DNA from: Pseudomonas knackmussii B13
Lineage (GTDB): Bacteria > Pseudomonadota > Gammaproteobacteria > Pseudomonadales > Pseudomonadaceae
Assembly: GCF_000689415.1 (NCBI RefSeq)
Contig: NZ_HG322950.1
Coordinates: forward strand, 3,045,501 to 3,109,500
DNA: 64,000 nt
Reading direction: 5' to 3'
Part shown: piece by piece, positions 1 through 7,586 of the stretch
Numbering within the stretch: position 1 is the first letter of the stretch
How the letters are laid out: every line of letters begins with the position of its first letter
Made by a program: the position numbers and the translations under genes
Notes under the pieces: generated by a model
What the model was told of the DNA's origin: nothing
The model's input: only the letters and a program-made list of their open reading frames with translations
The model's database searches: none

Positions 1-106
1 AGGCTTCGACTACGCGGATCGGATTGTCTTCGGCGACGAAGTCATCCAGGCATTCGGGAAGTAAGCTGACCTGTGCCCGGCTCACCTCTTCGATGAATCG
101 CTTCAT
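1..106 (-). CDS. IS1182/IS5-like transposase, N-terminal fragment (cut by window edge)
   Basis: The minus strand reads an open frame from an ATG at 104-106 to the window edge, beginning MKRFIEEVSRAQ and continuing through LLPECLDDFVAEDNPIRVV. This matches the conserved N-terminus of IS1182-type DDE transposases (MKRFIEG..R.Q..LFPE.LDDYVAEDNPVRV, from memory of the family). A purine-rich GGGGGCGG lies just upstream as a possible ribosome site. Only about 35 residues are inside the window, so the DDE domain cannot be checked. The element would extend leftwards, with its right end probably between 107 and about 170. Confidence 0.72.
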   Translation of the reverse strand, partial: MKRFIEEVSRAQVSLLPECLDDFVAEDNPIRVVEA

Positions 107-347
107 ACGCCGCCCCCGCTGAGGTTGCTCCAGCAACTCTAGGCGAGGACGACGTTTTCACACAGCCTAGACCCAAAGCAGACGTTAGGGAAGGCAATCC
201 GATCACCGCATTTTTCTCGCGTAACCCTAAAGCCTGATTCGGATGCAAGGAGATCAATGAACGGACACTCAAAACGATGCACCTTATGGGAAACGCGACT
301 TCCTTCATTGACTTTCTTGGTTGCATTCTCTTGTCGTAATCTCTCAA
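107..347. other. Intergenic: probable right end of the IS at the window edge
   Basis: No convincing gene. The stretch around 152-170 (TTTTCACACAGCCTAGA) resembles ends seen on IS1182/IS5-type elements and may be the terminal repeat; the other end is outside the window, so this is inference. The next stretch (gacccaaagcagacgtt) is a widespread gammaproteobacterial intergenic motif, with a related copy at about 818-835. Confidence 0.3.
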
Positions 348-734
348 ATGGACAACACGAGCAACACTTCATGGAAACGACCAATGTACGACTTACCCGC
401 AGAACTCAACATAGATGACATCATTGGATCGGAAATCAACCAGATAGGTATTGGCAGGTACGACGTTCAATTCCACTTTGACTCTGGACGATACATCTGT
501 TGCCAGAGCCCTGTCGTGGTAATGAAGGATGATGAGCTGATGTCCTCTTGGAGTGAGGAGTGTGGATGGACGACAACTGCGTTTTCTATTCTGCTCAAAT
601 CTCCGGTTGCCAGCTATTGCGTAGAGCCGCGCCAACTGACCATACGTTTGAGTAGTGGTGTTTCCCTATGTCTGCAAGCTACATCTGATCAATACGAATG
701 TATTCAGATTTATCCTGAGGGGTACATTTTCTAA
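348..734 (+). CDS. Hypothetical protein, 128 aa, AT-rich relative to its surroundings
   Basis: This frame starts MDNTSNTSWKRPMYDL and ends EGYIF. It is acidic, has no signal peptide or membrane segment, and has a beta-rich pattern (IGRYDVQFHFDSGRYIC, LTIRLSSGVSLCLQA). It loosely resembles small DUF6188/immunity-type proteins, but I do not recognise a family with confidence. The start is uncertain: the ATG at 348 has no clear ribosome site, and the ATG at 384, preceded by GGAAA, is an alternative that gives 116 aa. Base composition is much lower in GC than the rest of the window, and it lies beside a transposase fragment, which suggests acquired DNA. Function unknown. Confidence 0.55.
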   Translation: MDNTSNTSWKRPMYDLPAELNIDDIIGSEINQIGIGRYDVQFHFDSGRYICCQSPVVVMKDDELMSSWSEECGWTTTAFSILLKSPVASYCVEPRQLTIRLSSGVSLCLQATSDQYECIQIYPEGYIF

Positions 735-1037
735 GTTCACAGCTGTGCGCCCACCGTGGGATAAAACTGAGGCGGTCTAAATTACGGATGCGATCTGTCA
801 GTCTTCGGAGCTGTGGGATGTCCGCTCTTGGCCGATTGCAGTCGTTGATAAGTCACGCTCTTAGCCGCTAAAGATTCAATCGCGACCAACACGGCAATGC
901 GCGCTCTGGCTCAGAGCTGTCGTGGTTGACCCAACCCGCCCAAGTCCCTACCCTCTCGCCCGGCGCCTAAGAAACGCCTTAACCAGAGCGGTCCCCCGCA
1001 CCCGTAAGTGGCGGTATATCCCATCAAGGAATTGGAT
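735..1037. other. Intergenic region upstream of the BRO-N gene
   Basis: About 300 bases without a supportable gene. It holds a second copy of the motif family seen near 175 (atgtccgctcttggccgat around 818-836) and presumably the promoter of the BRO-N gene, but no clear -35/-10 pair stands out. Confidence 0.4.
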
Positions 1038-1124
1038 ATGCCCGTTAACTTCCTGCCTGTCTTCGAAGGCATTTCAAATATCGTCCGCGCTTCCGCTTCC
1101 ACTCTGGAGGCGTCTCATGTCTGA
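1038..1124 (+). CDS. Possible short ORF overlapping the BRO-N gene (28 aa)
   Basis: ATG at 1038 opens a 28-residue frame (MPVNFLPVFEGISNIVRAS...) whose end overlaps the start of the BRO-N gene by 8 bases, an arrangement suited to translational coupling. The peptide loosely recalls the start of DUF3077 proteins (F.PV..G...EDAL..AS.LL), often found beside BRO-like genes in Pseudomonas, so it could be a truncated remnant. No strong ribosome site is visible. Weak call. Confidence 0.25.
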   Translation: MPVNFLPVFEGISNIVRASASTLEASHV

Positions 1125-1581
1125 CGAAATCCTCATCCCCACCGTCTTCACCCGCCACAAGCGCCAACTCCGCGCGTTGCTACTGGAAGACCAATGCTGG
1201 TTCTCCGCCCACGACCTTGGCCGATTGATGGGTATGCCGCAGCTGGAAGAGCGCGTGCCGCGCAATCTGGATGACGACCAACAGCGCTGGGCCTGGCTGC
1301 GGGCCAGTCATGGCGACTATGAGGACGAGCTGCTGCTCAGCGAGTCCGGCGTGTATGCCGTGCTGATCCACTACTACCACCCGGAGAATCGCTGCATTCG
1401 CCAGTGGATCACCCAGCATGTGGTGCCTTGTCTGCGCGATGCGCTGCGGCATGACGACCGTCAGCCGCGCCGTGAAACGCTGCATGGGCCGACGCAGGCG
1501 TTGACGGTGTTGCATTGGCAGGGGTTGCTTTGGGTGCCTTATCGGCAGTGGCCGGAGTTGCCTGCGCAAACCATGGCGTAG
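1117..1581 (+). CDS. BRO-N / phage antirepressor-like DNA-binding protein
   Basis: The 154-aa protein starts at an ATG 6 bases after CTGGAGG (1104-1110), which fixes the start. It shows the BRO-N pattern: residues 25-45 (WFSAHDLGRLMGMP), then LLLSESGVYAVLIHYYHPENRCIRQWITQHVVPCLR in the middle. BRO-N domains bind DNA and occur in phage antirepressors and in chromosomal single-domain genes. There is no C-terminal KilA-C or ANT domain, so this is a short stand-alone version. A truncated second copy of its C-terminal half lies 400 bases downstream. It is probably a prophage-derived regulator; its target cannot be told from the sequence. Confidence 0.75.
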   Translation: MSDEILIPTVFTRHKRQLRALLLEDQCWFSAHDLGRLMGMPQLEERVPRNLDDDQQRWAWLRASHGDYEDELLLSESGVYAVLIHYYHPENRCIRQWITQHVVPCLRDALRHDDRQPRRETLHGPTQALTVLHWQGLLWVPYRQWPELPAQTMA

Positions 1582-1600
1582 CCGGTAGCCACGGTGAAAC

Positions 1601-1628
1601 GGCGTACAACCGCGAACGGTTGTACGCC
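1601..1628. repeat. Palindromic repeat GGCGTACAACCG...
   Basis: A near-perfect 28-base hairpin (GGCGTACAACCG / CGGTTGTACGCC). The same repeat with an inverted loop occurs at 40956-40983, so it is a dispersed REP-type element. Confidence 0.75.
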
Positions 1629-1647
1629 CTACGTCAGCCATGGCACC

Positions 1648-1793
1648 CGTAGGATGGCGTTGAGCTTGCGAAACCCATCGATCACGTGGTCGATCCCGAA
1701 TGGCGCGGGTGGGAGTGGCGTTTTTGGGTGACTTCGGTGTGAGGGTGGCGTGTCTTGCAGCATGGGTTTCGCTGCGCTCAACACCATCCTACG
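1648..1793. repeat. BIME-like inverted repeat between the two BRO copies
   Basis: Arms of about 33 bases face each other: CGTAGGATGGCGTTGAGC...GAAACCCATC at 1648-1680 and its near reverse complement at 1759-1793. The spacer is about 80 bases. It sits between the BRO-N gene and its truncated duplicate. Confidence 0.65.
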
Positions 1794-1796
1794 GCT

Positions 1797-2000
1797 CACC
1801 CGGAGAATCGCTGTATTCGTCAGTGGATCACCCAGCATGTGGTTCCCTTATTGCGCGATGCGCTGCGGCATGACGACCGGCAGCCGCGTCGTGAAACGCT
1901 GCATGGGCCGACTCAGGCGTTGACGGTGTTGCGTTGGCAGGGGTTGCTTTGGGTGCCTTATCGACAATGGCCGGAGTTGCCCGGGCCAAGCACCGCCTGA
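1797..2000 (+). pseudogene. Truncated duplicate of the BRO-N gene (C-terminal half)
   Basis: Bases 1797-1981 repeat 1378-1562 of the BRO-N gene with 13 differences in 185 positions by my count. The reading frame is kept (HPENRCIRQWITQHVVPLLRDAL...) and ends at a stop at 1998-2000, but the N-terminal half including the WFSAHDL segment is missing, so it cannot make a complete BRO-N domain. Many of the changes are synonymous, which suggests the copy diverged under some constraint or was copied from a functional paralogue. An ATG at 1755 could start an 81-aa product, but its first residues come from repeat sequence. Confidence 0.7.
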
Positions 2001-2022
2001 GCGCAACGGCGGCGCACACAAG

Positions 2023-2232
2023 GCACCCGTAGGGCGAATAACCCTACGGGTTATCCGCCGCCCCGCCCAACCGTGCGCTTGCCGGCGAACTCGGCCAAAC
2101 GGCGCATAACCGCCTCGCGGTTATGCGCCCTACGAACCCTGCCGTAGGAGCGGATCTTATCCGCGAAAATCCCGGCGCCGATGCAACCTTGTAGGAGCGC
2201 GCCATGCGCGCGATTCGCGGGCATGGCCCGCT
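2023..2232. repeat. REP cluster, interrupted on the right by the IS110 element
   Basis: Contains GTAGGGCGAATAACCC...GGGTTATCCGCC, then GGCGCATAACCGCC...GGTTATGCGCC, then GTAGGAGCGGATCTTATCCGCG, and finally GTAGGAGCGCGCCATGCGCGCGATTCGCGGGCATGGCCCGCT. The last unit stops abruptly at 2232, where an intact copy (33378-33413) continues with CCTACAGG. Confidence 0.8.
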
Positions 2233-2251
2233 TGTATGGCGTTAGGGTAGG

Positions 2252-2420
2252 AACCTGTCGGGGTGTGGAGGGACAAGATCCGCTTCTGCAAGCCAGACGG
2301 TAGGAGACTTCCCCCACCCACCCGCTCACGACAAGCGCCGATAAGGAATCCATCGGATTGAGTAGCCGCTCAAACCGACAATACCGGCAAGCCTGCGCCA
2401 ATGTGAGCTCCCGACAGGTT
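2252..2420 (+). ncRNA. Bridge RNA of the IS110 element (predicted)
   Basis: An 11-bp perfect stem, AACCTGTCGGG at 2252-2262 with CCCGACAGGTT at 2410-2420, encloses the region. Inside it, a target-binding loop is visible: outer stem 2265-2273 with 2309-2317 (GTGGAGGGA / TTCCCCCAC, one mismatch and one G-U), and terminal stem TCTG 2285-2288 / CAGA 2294-2297. The 5' side of the internal loop carries ATCCGCT (2278-2284), which reads like the left target CCCG-CT. The 3' side carries GTAGGAG (2300-2306), the exact complement of the right target CT-CCTAC. Both guides cover the CT core, as in IS621. The donor-binding loop probably lies in 2320-2408 but I could not resolve its guides. Confidence 0.8.
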
Positions 2421-2447
2421 GGACCATCTTCACTGTCGGAGAACCCC

Positions 2448-3398
2448 ATGACAAGCCAAGTTCCGGTTATCGGTATCGATGTCGCCAAGGAGTCGCTGAG
2501 CCTCTGCGATACACGCTCGGGCGAGGTATTCGAACTGGCCAATGACGTCCGCACTATCAAGGCCTGGCTGAAAACCCTCCCTCCCTGCTGCGCCATCGCG
2601 ATCGAAGCGACCAGCACCTATCACATGGATGTTGCGACCCTGGCGCATGCGCGGGGACATCGGATCTACGTCATCAATGGCTTTCGCCTGAGCAACTACC
2701 GCAAGGGGATTGGTGGGCGAAACAAGGATGATCGCAGCGATGCCCTGCTGCTGGCCCGTTACCTGACCCACGAACAAGCGCAACTGGAGCCTTGGCAGCC
2801 GCCGAGCAAGGCCTACTGCCGCCTGCAGACACTGCTGCATCGGCGTGCTGCACTGGTCCGTAGCGCCATCTCGTTGCGCCAGAGCTTTTCCCAGGATCGC
2901 TCCTTGGCCAAGGCGCTAAAGCCTGTTCTCAAGCAAATGGCCACACTGGAGTCACGCCTGGAGAAAGAGATTCAACAGGCGCTGCGAGAGGCTGGCCTAA
3001 TGGAGCAAAGCAAGCGCTGCCAGGCCATCGAAGGGATCGGACCGCTGACGGCAGCGGCCCTGAACCTGGCATTTCTGCGGGGACGTTTTCGCAATAGCGA
3101 TGCCTTCATCGCCTTTATCGGATTGGATGTGCGGCTCAAGGAGTCCGGCCGCTATAGCGGCCGACGAAAGCTGACCAAGCAAGGGGACCCTGAAATCCGT
3201 CGGCTGCTCCACAACGCGGCCATGGCGGCAGCGCGCACGCAGCGCTGGCAGGCCCTTTACCAAAGCTACCTGGCGCGCGGCCTGAAGAAGATCGAGGCCC
3301 TGACTATCCTCGCCCGCAAATTGGCCCGAATTGCCTTTGCCCTGATGCAATCCCAGACCAGCTACCAGCCTCCAAAGCAGGAGCCGTCATTGACATAG
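2448..3398 (+). CDS. IS110-family transposase (bridge-RNA-guided DEDD recombinase)
   Basis: 316 aa, starting at the ATG 6 bases after GGAG (2438-2441). The N-terminal RuvC-like DEDD domain is visible: VIGIDVAKESL (first Asp at residue 11), AIEATSTYH, then NKDDRSDALLLARYL. A coiled-coil-prone middle follows, then the C-terminal Tnp domain with the helix-hairpin-helix (CQAIEGIGPLTAAAL) and the segment around FIGLDVRLKESGRYSGRRKLTKQGDPEIRRLLHNAA that holds the catalytic serine region. Length is normal for the family (about 310-340 aa) and there is no frameshift, so it is probably active. IS110 recombinases join donor and target DNA under the direction of a bridge RNA; here that RNA is predicted directly upstream. 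Confidence 0.93.
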   Translation: MTSQVPVIGIDVAKESLSLCDTRSGEVFELANDVRTIKAWLKTLPPCCAIAIEATSTYHMDVATLAHARGHRIYVINGFRLSNYRKGIGGRNKDDRSDALLLARYLTHEQAQLEPWQPPSKAYCRLQTLLHRRAALVRSAISLRQSFSQDRSLAKALKPVLKQMATLESRLEKEIQQALREAGLMEQSKRCQAIEGIGPLTAAALNLAFLRGRFRNSDAFIAFIGLDVRLKESGRYSGRRKLTKQGDPEIRRLLHNAAMAAARTQRWQALYQSYLARGLKKIEALTILARKLARIAFALMQSQTSYQPPKQEPSLT

Positions 3399-3401
3399 AA
3401 T

Positions 3402-3458
3402 CTCCTACAGGCGGCATTTCGTGAGCAAGCTCGCACCTGCGAAAAGCCATTGATCCTT
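3402..3458. repeat. Right half of the REP split by the IS110 element
   Basis: CT-CCTACAGG at 3402-3411 continues the REP unit broken at 2232. A partial REP-like arm (gtgagcaagctcgcac) and cctgcgaaaagcc follow. Confidence 0.65.
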
Positions 3459-3563
3459 GCCGACGAATTACCTTCCTGGCCGCTGAACCTTGTCTCGAAG
3501 GCCGCAGTCTGAGGCTCGCCCAACCCTTTGCGCCCCTGGCGTAACCAGCCTTTCGAGCCCTTC

Positions 3564-4427
3564 ATGCGCCCCAAAACCAGCGCCTTCCGTGTGTTGCCGT
3601 CCTGCCTGTTCGCCCTGATTTCCCTTTCCCCGCTGGCCCACGCCAGCGGGGAACGCCAATTGGTCGCTTCGATCAACGCCTACCGCGCTCATCCTTCGGG
3701 TTGCGGTGCCAGTGCATCGCGTCGCTTGCCGCCGCTTACCTCGCGGGGCGGGCTGGAGTTGCCTATCGACTTCAGCGGCGGCTTGCGCGAGGAGCTTCGC
3801 GATGCCGGTTACATGGCGCGGGAGGTGCGCAGCATCCGCCTGGCCGGTGCCGAGGATGCCGGGCAGGCCTTCGATATGCTGCGTGATCGCTATTGCACGG
3901 CGCTGCTCGCGCCGCAGTACACCGACGTCGGCGTGACCCGCGAGGACGACGAGTGGCGCCTGGTGCTGGCCAGTTCCGGCGCCGGTGGCAGCGGCAAGCT
4001 CGAAGACCCGCGCTCGGCGGCCAAGGCGCTGCTGGCGCAGGTCAACGCCGCCCGTTCGCATTCGCGGATGTGCGGTTCGCGGCGTTTCAGCGCTGCCCGG
4101 CCGCTGAACTGGAACAACGCGCTGGGCTCGGCGGCCCAGGCGCACAGCCGCGACATGGCAAGCGAGAACTACTTCGATCATCGCGCCCCGGATGGCGACA
4201 TGCCCGACGACCGCGCCCGCGCCGCCGGTTACCGCGGCCGCAAGATCGGCGAGAACATCGCCGCCGGCCAAGGCACGGTGAACCAGGCGATGGCCGGCTG
4301 GCTGGCCAGCCCCGGGCACTGCGCCAACCTGATGAACCCGATGTTCACCCAGGTCGGCGCGGCCTACGCCAGCAACGCGCGAAGCGACGAAGGCATCTAC
4401 TGGACCATGGTCTTCGGCGCGCCTTAA
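3564..4427 (+). CDS. Secreted CAP (SCP/PR1)-domain protein
   Basis: 287 aa. The ATG at 3564 is chosen because it gives a proper Sec signal peptide (MRPKTSAFRVLPSCLFALISLSPLAHA, cleavage near residue 27); an in-frame TTG at 3528 would place 12 polar residues ahead of it. The C-terminal half (about 170-287) is a CAP domain: LNWNNALGSAAQAHSRDMA, NYFDH, GENIAAG, then SPGHCANLMNP, which carry the cavity His/Glu residues and the CAP signature. The N-terminal half is a weaker duplicate (INAYRAHPSGCG.., YTDVGV) that lacks the His residues. Bacterial CAP proteins are exported and of mostly unknown activity. It converges with the patatin gene and overlaps its end by 4 bases. Confidence 0.85.
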   Translation: MRPKTSAFRVLPSCLFALISLSPLAHASGERQLVASINAYRAHPSGCGASASRRLPPLTSRGGLELPIDFSGGLREELRDAGYMAREVRSIRLAGAEDAGQAFDMLRDRYCTALLAPQYTDVGVTREDDEWRLVLASSGAGGSGKLEDPRSAAKALLAQVNAARSHSRMCGSRRFSAARPLNWNNALGSAAQAHSRDMASENYFDHRAPDGDMPDDRARAAGYRGRKIGENIAAGQGTVNQAMAGWLASPGHCANLMNPMFTQVGAAYASNARSDEGIYWTMVFGAP

Positions 4428-5437
4428 GGCCCCAGCAGTTCCGGCGCGTACAGGCTGATGCGCGCCTTCACCAATGCGCCGCCGTGGCGGGTCAGCACGG
4501 TCATCTCCTCCGCCGACAGCTTCGCCAGGTTGGTGCCGATCACCGAGGCGAAGGCGGCATCGCCCGGCTGCGCTTCGCCGATTCGGCTGTCGATGGAGAA
4601 CCACATCGGCTTGGGCCCCTTGCCCGCCAGGTAGCGGTGCTGCAGGCGGTCGAATTCCAGGCCGCGGATCTGCTCCATCATGATGTCCAGCCCCTCCTTG
4701 AGGACGATGGCGCCGGACTCGGTCGGCCGGTTGTCGATGGCGAAGGGCTTGCCGCCGTCACTGACGATCACGTAGTCCAGCGCGTTGCGGTCGCGCAGCA
4801 CCGGGTTCACGCCCATGTTGTCGTAGACCCCGCCGTCGCTGAGCGTCACGTACTCGGTGGTCGCCGCCGGGGCGTAGACGTTCGCATCCAGGCGCAGCGG
4901 CGGGAACACCGGCGGAAACGCCGAGGACGCCGCCACCGCCTGGCTGATCGGAAAACCATCCGCCATCACCACGCCCATCTCGTGCTCACCCATCTCGGTC
5001 GGCTTGCCGCCGCCGGCGACGAAGAAGAACAGGTTGCCGGTGGCCAGGTTGGTGGCATTGAGATAGATGCGTGGCCCGCCGCTGAGCGCCGAGAGCTTCT
5101 GCTTGCCGTACAGGTGCGTGTCGTAGGACTCGGCCAGCTTGAGGATGCGCGAGGAGAACGGATCGAGAACGCCGCCGAGCACCGAGGACACCGCGATGGA
5201 TTTGGTGCTCAGGAACTGCGCCAGCAGGTCCAGCTTGTCCGCCCTGCCCCAGTTCAGCGCGACGGTCGCGCCGGCAATGCTGCCACCGCTCACGCAGCTC
5301 AGCAGATCGAGCTTGTCGAGCAGGCCGAGCGCCTGCAGTTGCTGCATCACCCCGAGGTGAAAAGCGGCGGCGCGATAACCGCCGCCCGACAGCGCGAGAC
5401 CGATGCGTTTTTCCACTCCCTTGACTTGGATCGACAT
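4424..5437 (-). CDS. Patatin-like phospholipase
   Basis: 337 aa. The ATG at 5435-5437 follows GGGAGGGCCAGGAAC, giving a good ribosome site. All patatin landmarks are present: the oxyanion loop GGGYRAAAFHLG (residues 19-30), the nucleophile elbow SCVSGGSIAG (Ser in VSGGS, about residue 50), and the catalytic Asp in LSDGGVYDNMG (about residue 222). There is no signal peptide, so it acts in the cytoplasm or is exported by another route. Family members are serine lipid acyl hydrolases (phospholipase A activity). It is divergent from the metallopeptidase operon at 5684, sharing a 246-base promoter region, which suggests but does not prove a common role. Confidence 0.88.
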   Translation of the reverse strand: MSIQVKGVEKRIGLALSGGGYRAAAFHLGVMQQLQALGLLDKLDLLSCVSGGSIAGATVALNWGRADKLDLLAQFLSTKSIAVSSVLGGVLDPFSSRILKLAESYDTHLYGKQKLSALSGGPRIYLNATNLATGNLFFFVAGGGKPTEMGEHEMGVVMADGFPISQAVAASSAFPPVFPPLRLDANVYAPAATTEYVTLSDGGVYDNMGVNPVLRDRNALDYVIVSDGGKPFAIDNRPTESGAIVLKEGLDIMMEQIRGLEFDRLQHRYLAGKGPKPMWFSIDSRIGEAQPGDAAFASVIGTNLAKLSAEEMTVLTRHGGALVKARISLYAPELLGP

Positions 5438-5683
5438 GTTCCTGGCCCTCCCGATGATGGCCCCTGGATGGCACCGGAAGTCCTGGCAAGCACCGGCAGG
5501 ATGTCCGGCGTTACCCCGGTGAAACACGTGTAGACCTTACGTCGCAATTCTAGGCGGAGTTTTTGACACCCCCGGTGCGCGGGCCTTCACTGCGCCTGAG
5601 AGCAGTCATGACAACCCTTCGCCGGGCGCTTTCGCGCCGGCGAAAAGCCAGCGTGCATGGCCGGTCAGGCAAGGAGGCAGCGC
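5438..5683. promoter_or_regulatory. Divergent promoter region, patatin gene / hydrolase operon
   Basis: Contains TTGACA at 5563-5568 as a possible rightward -35 (the -10 about 17 bases later is poor). A strong GC hairpin lies at 5618-5644 (TTCGCCGGGCG...CGCGCCGGCGAA), within the likely 5' leader of the operon starting at 5684. Confidence 0.35.
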
Positions 5684-7582
5684 ATGGCGAAGTCGGACTA
5701 TGCGCCACCGGCGATGCGCCGCCTGCGCGTCTATGCCTTCGATCCGCAAGCCGCCACGCTGATCGAGACCGCCCAGATAAGCCACGCCACCATCGAGATC
5801 CCCTGGGAGCCGCGCTGGGACGACCCGGTGCTGCCGGGGCCGACCAACGAGTACCTCGAGGTGGTCGACATCGACCCTTCCAGCGGGCAGTTCTACCCGC
5901 CGCTGGACCTCGACGATCCCCACGTGCTCGCCCAGGATGGCCTGTCGCCTTCCGAGGGCGATCCGCGCTTCCACCAGCAGATGGTCTTCGCGGTCGCCAT
6001 GAAGACCATCAAGGTGTTCGAGCGTGCCCTCGGCCGCCGGGTGTTCTGGGCCGAACGCCAGCTGGAGGACGGCAGCTACGAGGAGGTGCGCAAGCTGCGC
6101 ATCTACCCCCACGCGCTGCGCGAGGCCAACGCCTACTACGACCCGCAGAAGAAGGCGCTGCTGTTCGGCTACTTCAAGGCCTCGCTGACCGACCCGGGGG
6201 TGAACCTGCCCGGCGGCTGGGTGTTCACCGCGCTGTCCCACGACATCATCGCCCACGAGACCACCCACGCCATCCTCGACGGCCTGCACCGCCGCTACAG
6301 CGAGCCGACCAGCGTGGACAGCCTGGCCTTCCACGAGGCGTTCGCCGACATAGTCGCGCTGCTGATGCACTTCACCCTGCCCGAGGCGGTGTCCAGCCAG
6401 CTCGCCGCCCAGCACGGCAACCTCGCCGAGCGCACCTGGCTCAGCGGCCTGGCCCGCCAGTTCGGCGAAGCCACCGGGCGCTACGCGGCGTTGCGCGATG
6501 CCATCGACGACAAGGGCAGCGACGGCCAGCCCGACCCGATGCGCCTGGCACGCCTGAGCGAACCTCACGAGCGCGGCGCCGTGCTGGTGGCTGCGGTGTT
6601 CGACGCCTTCGTCACCGTCTACCAGAAACGCACCGCCGACCTCTTCCGCCTGGCGCGCATCGAGACCACGCAGACGGCCTTGCCGGTCGAGCTGGTCGAA
6701 CGTCTGACCGGCGAGGCGGTGAAGGCCGCCGACCACGTGCTGCGCATGTGCATCCGCGCGCTCGACTACCTGCCGCCGGTGGACGTGCACTTCGGCGAAT
6801 TCCTCCGCGCGATAGTCACTGCCGACAACGACCTGATACCCAACGACCCGCTGAACTACCGCCTGGCGATGATCCAGGCCTTCCGCCGGCGCGGCATCCT
6901 GCCGGACAAGTGCCTGTCGCTGGCGCCGGACAGCCTCTTGTGGGAGACACCGTCGGGCAAGCTCGGCGAGCTGCGCCTGCCGGTGTCCGCCGGCGAAGAC
7001 AGCAAGGGCGCGAAGCTCGACCTGACGCCGCAGTACCGGCGCCCGGAAAGCTACCAGCAGGCCAAGGAGAACCGCCGGCAGATCTGGCACTGGCTGCTCA
7101 AGTGCAAGGGCGAGCGCGTCGAGTGGGAACAGGCGCTGGGCGTGTTCCTGGTGTCGTCCAGCGCGCGCAAGGTCCTCGGCACCCTGTTCCCCAATTCGGC
7201 CGGCGCCGCTCCGGCGGTGGAAGTCCACTCGGTGCGCTCGTCGCGGCGTTCCGGGCCTGACGGCCAGGACCTGCGCCAGCTGATCGTCGAGGTCACCCAG
7301 CGCCGCGAAGGCTACTTCGACGCCTCGCAGCAGCGCCTGCGCGATGGCGGGCCGTTGGCGCACCGCGAGGGCGGCGACTTCACCTTCCGTGGCGGCGCCA
7401 CCCTGATCATCGACCTGCGCGACGGCGCGCTGCGCTACATCGTGCGCAAGAGCATCGACGACGACGACCGCCTGGAGGCTCAGCGGCGCTTCCTGCAGGT
7501 CGGCAGCGCGTCGCTGGCGCTGACCTATCGCGGTATCCGGCGTGGCGACAATCCCTTCGCCATGACCCACCGGGGAGTCTGA
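5684..7582 (+). CDS. M4/thermolysin-like zinc metallopeptidase
   Basis: 632 aa, starting at ATG 5684 after AAGGAGG (5671-5677). The zinc site is clear: AHETTHAILDG supplies HExTH (about residues 190-196), and FHEAFADIVALL downstream supplies the third ligand Glu and the Asp, the thermolysin (gluzincin) arrangement. There is no signal peptide or propeptide, so unlike secreted M4 enzymes it appears cytoplasmic or is exported in another way. The C-terminal 200 residues (ITVEVTQRREGYF.. onward) contain a separate beta-rich segment found in no M4 enzyme I can name. The next gene starts 4 bases after its stop. It is the first gene of a four-gene hydrolase operon; substrate unknown. Confidence 0.8.
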   Translation: MAKSDYAPPAMRRLRVYAFDPQAATLIETAQISHATIEIPWEPRWDDPVLPGPTNEYLEVVDIDPSSGQFYPPLDLDDPHVLAQDGLSPSEGDPRFHQQMVFAVAMKTIKVFERALGRRVFWAERQLEDGSYEEVRKLRIYPHALREANAYYDPQKKALLFGYFKASLTDPGVNLPGGWVFTALSHDIIAHETTHAILDGLHRRYSEPTSVDSLAFHEAFADIVALLMHFTLPEAVSSQLAAQHGNLAERTWLSGLARQFGEATGRYAALRDAIDDKGSDGQPDPMRLARLSEPHERGAVLVAAVFDAFVTVYQKRTADLFRLARIETTQTALPVELVERLTGEAVKAADHVLRMCIRALDYLPPVDVHFGEFLRAIVTADNDLIPNDPLNYRLAMIQAFRRRGILPDKCLSLAPDSLLWETPSGKLGELRLPVSAGEDSKGAKLDLTPQYRRPESYQQAKENRRQIWHWLLKCKGERVEWEQALGVFLVSSSARKVLGTLFPNSAGAAPAVEVHSVRSSRRSGPDGQDLRQLIVEVTQRREGYFDASQQRLRDGGPLAHREGGDFTFRGGATLIIDLRDGALRYIVRKSIDDDDRLEAQRRFLQVGSASLALTYRGIRRGDNPFAMTHRGV

Positions 7583-7586
7583 TGCC

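Larger units (their letters stand above)
2233..3401 (+). mobile_element. IS110-family insertion sequence, complete, inserted in a REP
   Basis: The ends are inferred by comparing the flanks with an intact REP at 33378-33413. The left flank ends ...GGCATGGCCCG-CT and the right flank resumes CT-CCTACAGG, giving a 1169-bp element between two CT dinucleotides. A long left non-coding end (215 bases) and a very short right one (3 bases after the transposase stop) fit the IS110 subgroup, in which the bridge RNA is encoded upstream of the transposase. A CT core and REP targeting are also features of IS621. There are no terminal inverted repeats, as expected for this family. Confidence 0.87.

Noticed and set aside
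1..64. Plus-strand C-terminal fragment ending at 64 (...VIQAFGK)
   Set aside because: Plausible at first sight, but the opposite strand encodes a recognisable transposase N-terminus over the same bases.
42..347. 101-residue minus-strand open frame
   Set aside because: It runs in a different frame from the transposase start at 106 and has no family pattern or ribosome site; the MKRFIEEVSRAQ frame explains the region.
1648..1793. Possible CRISPR or toxin-antitoxin element
   Set aside because: Only one inverted pair, no direct-repeat/spacer periodicity and no small gene pair; it fits a BIME.
2320..2408. Specific donor-binding guides of the bridge RNA
   Set aside because: ACAAG at 2331-2335 complements the left-end sequence CT-TGT, but no convincing partner guide for the right end was found, so the donor loop is left unassigned.
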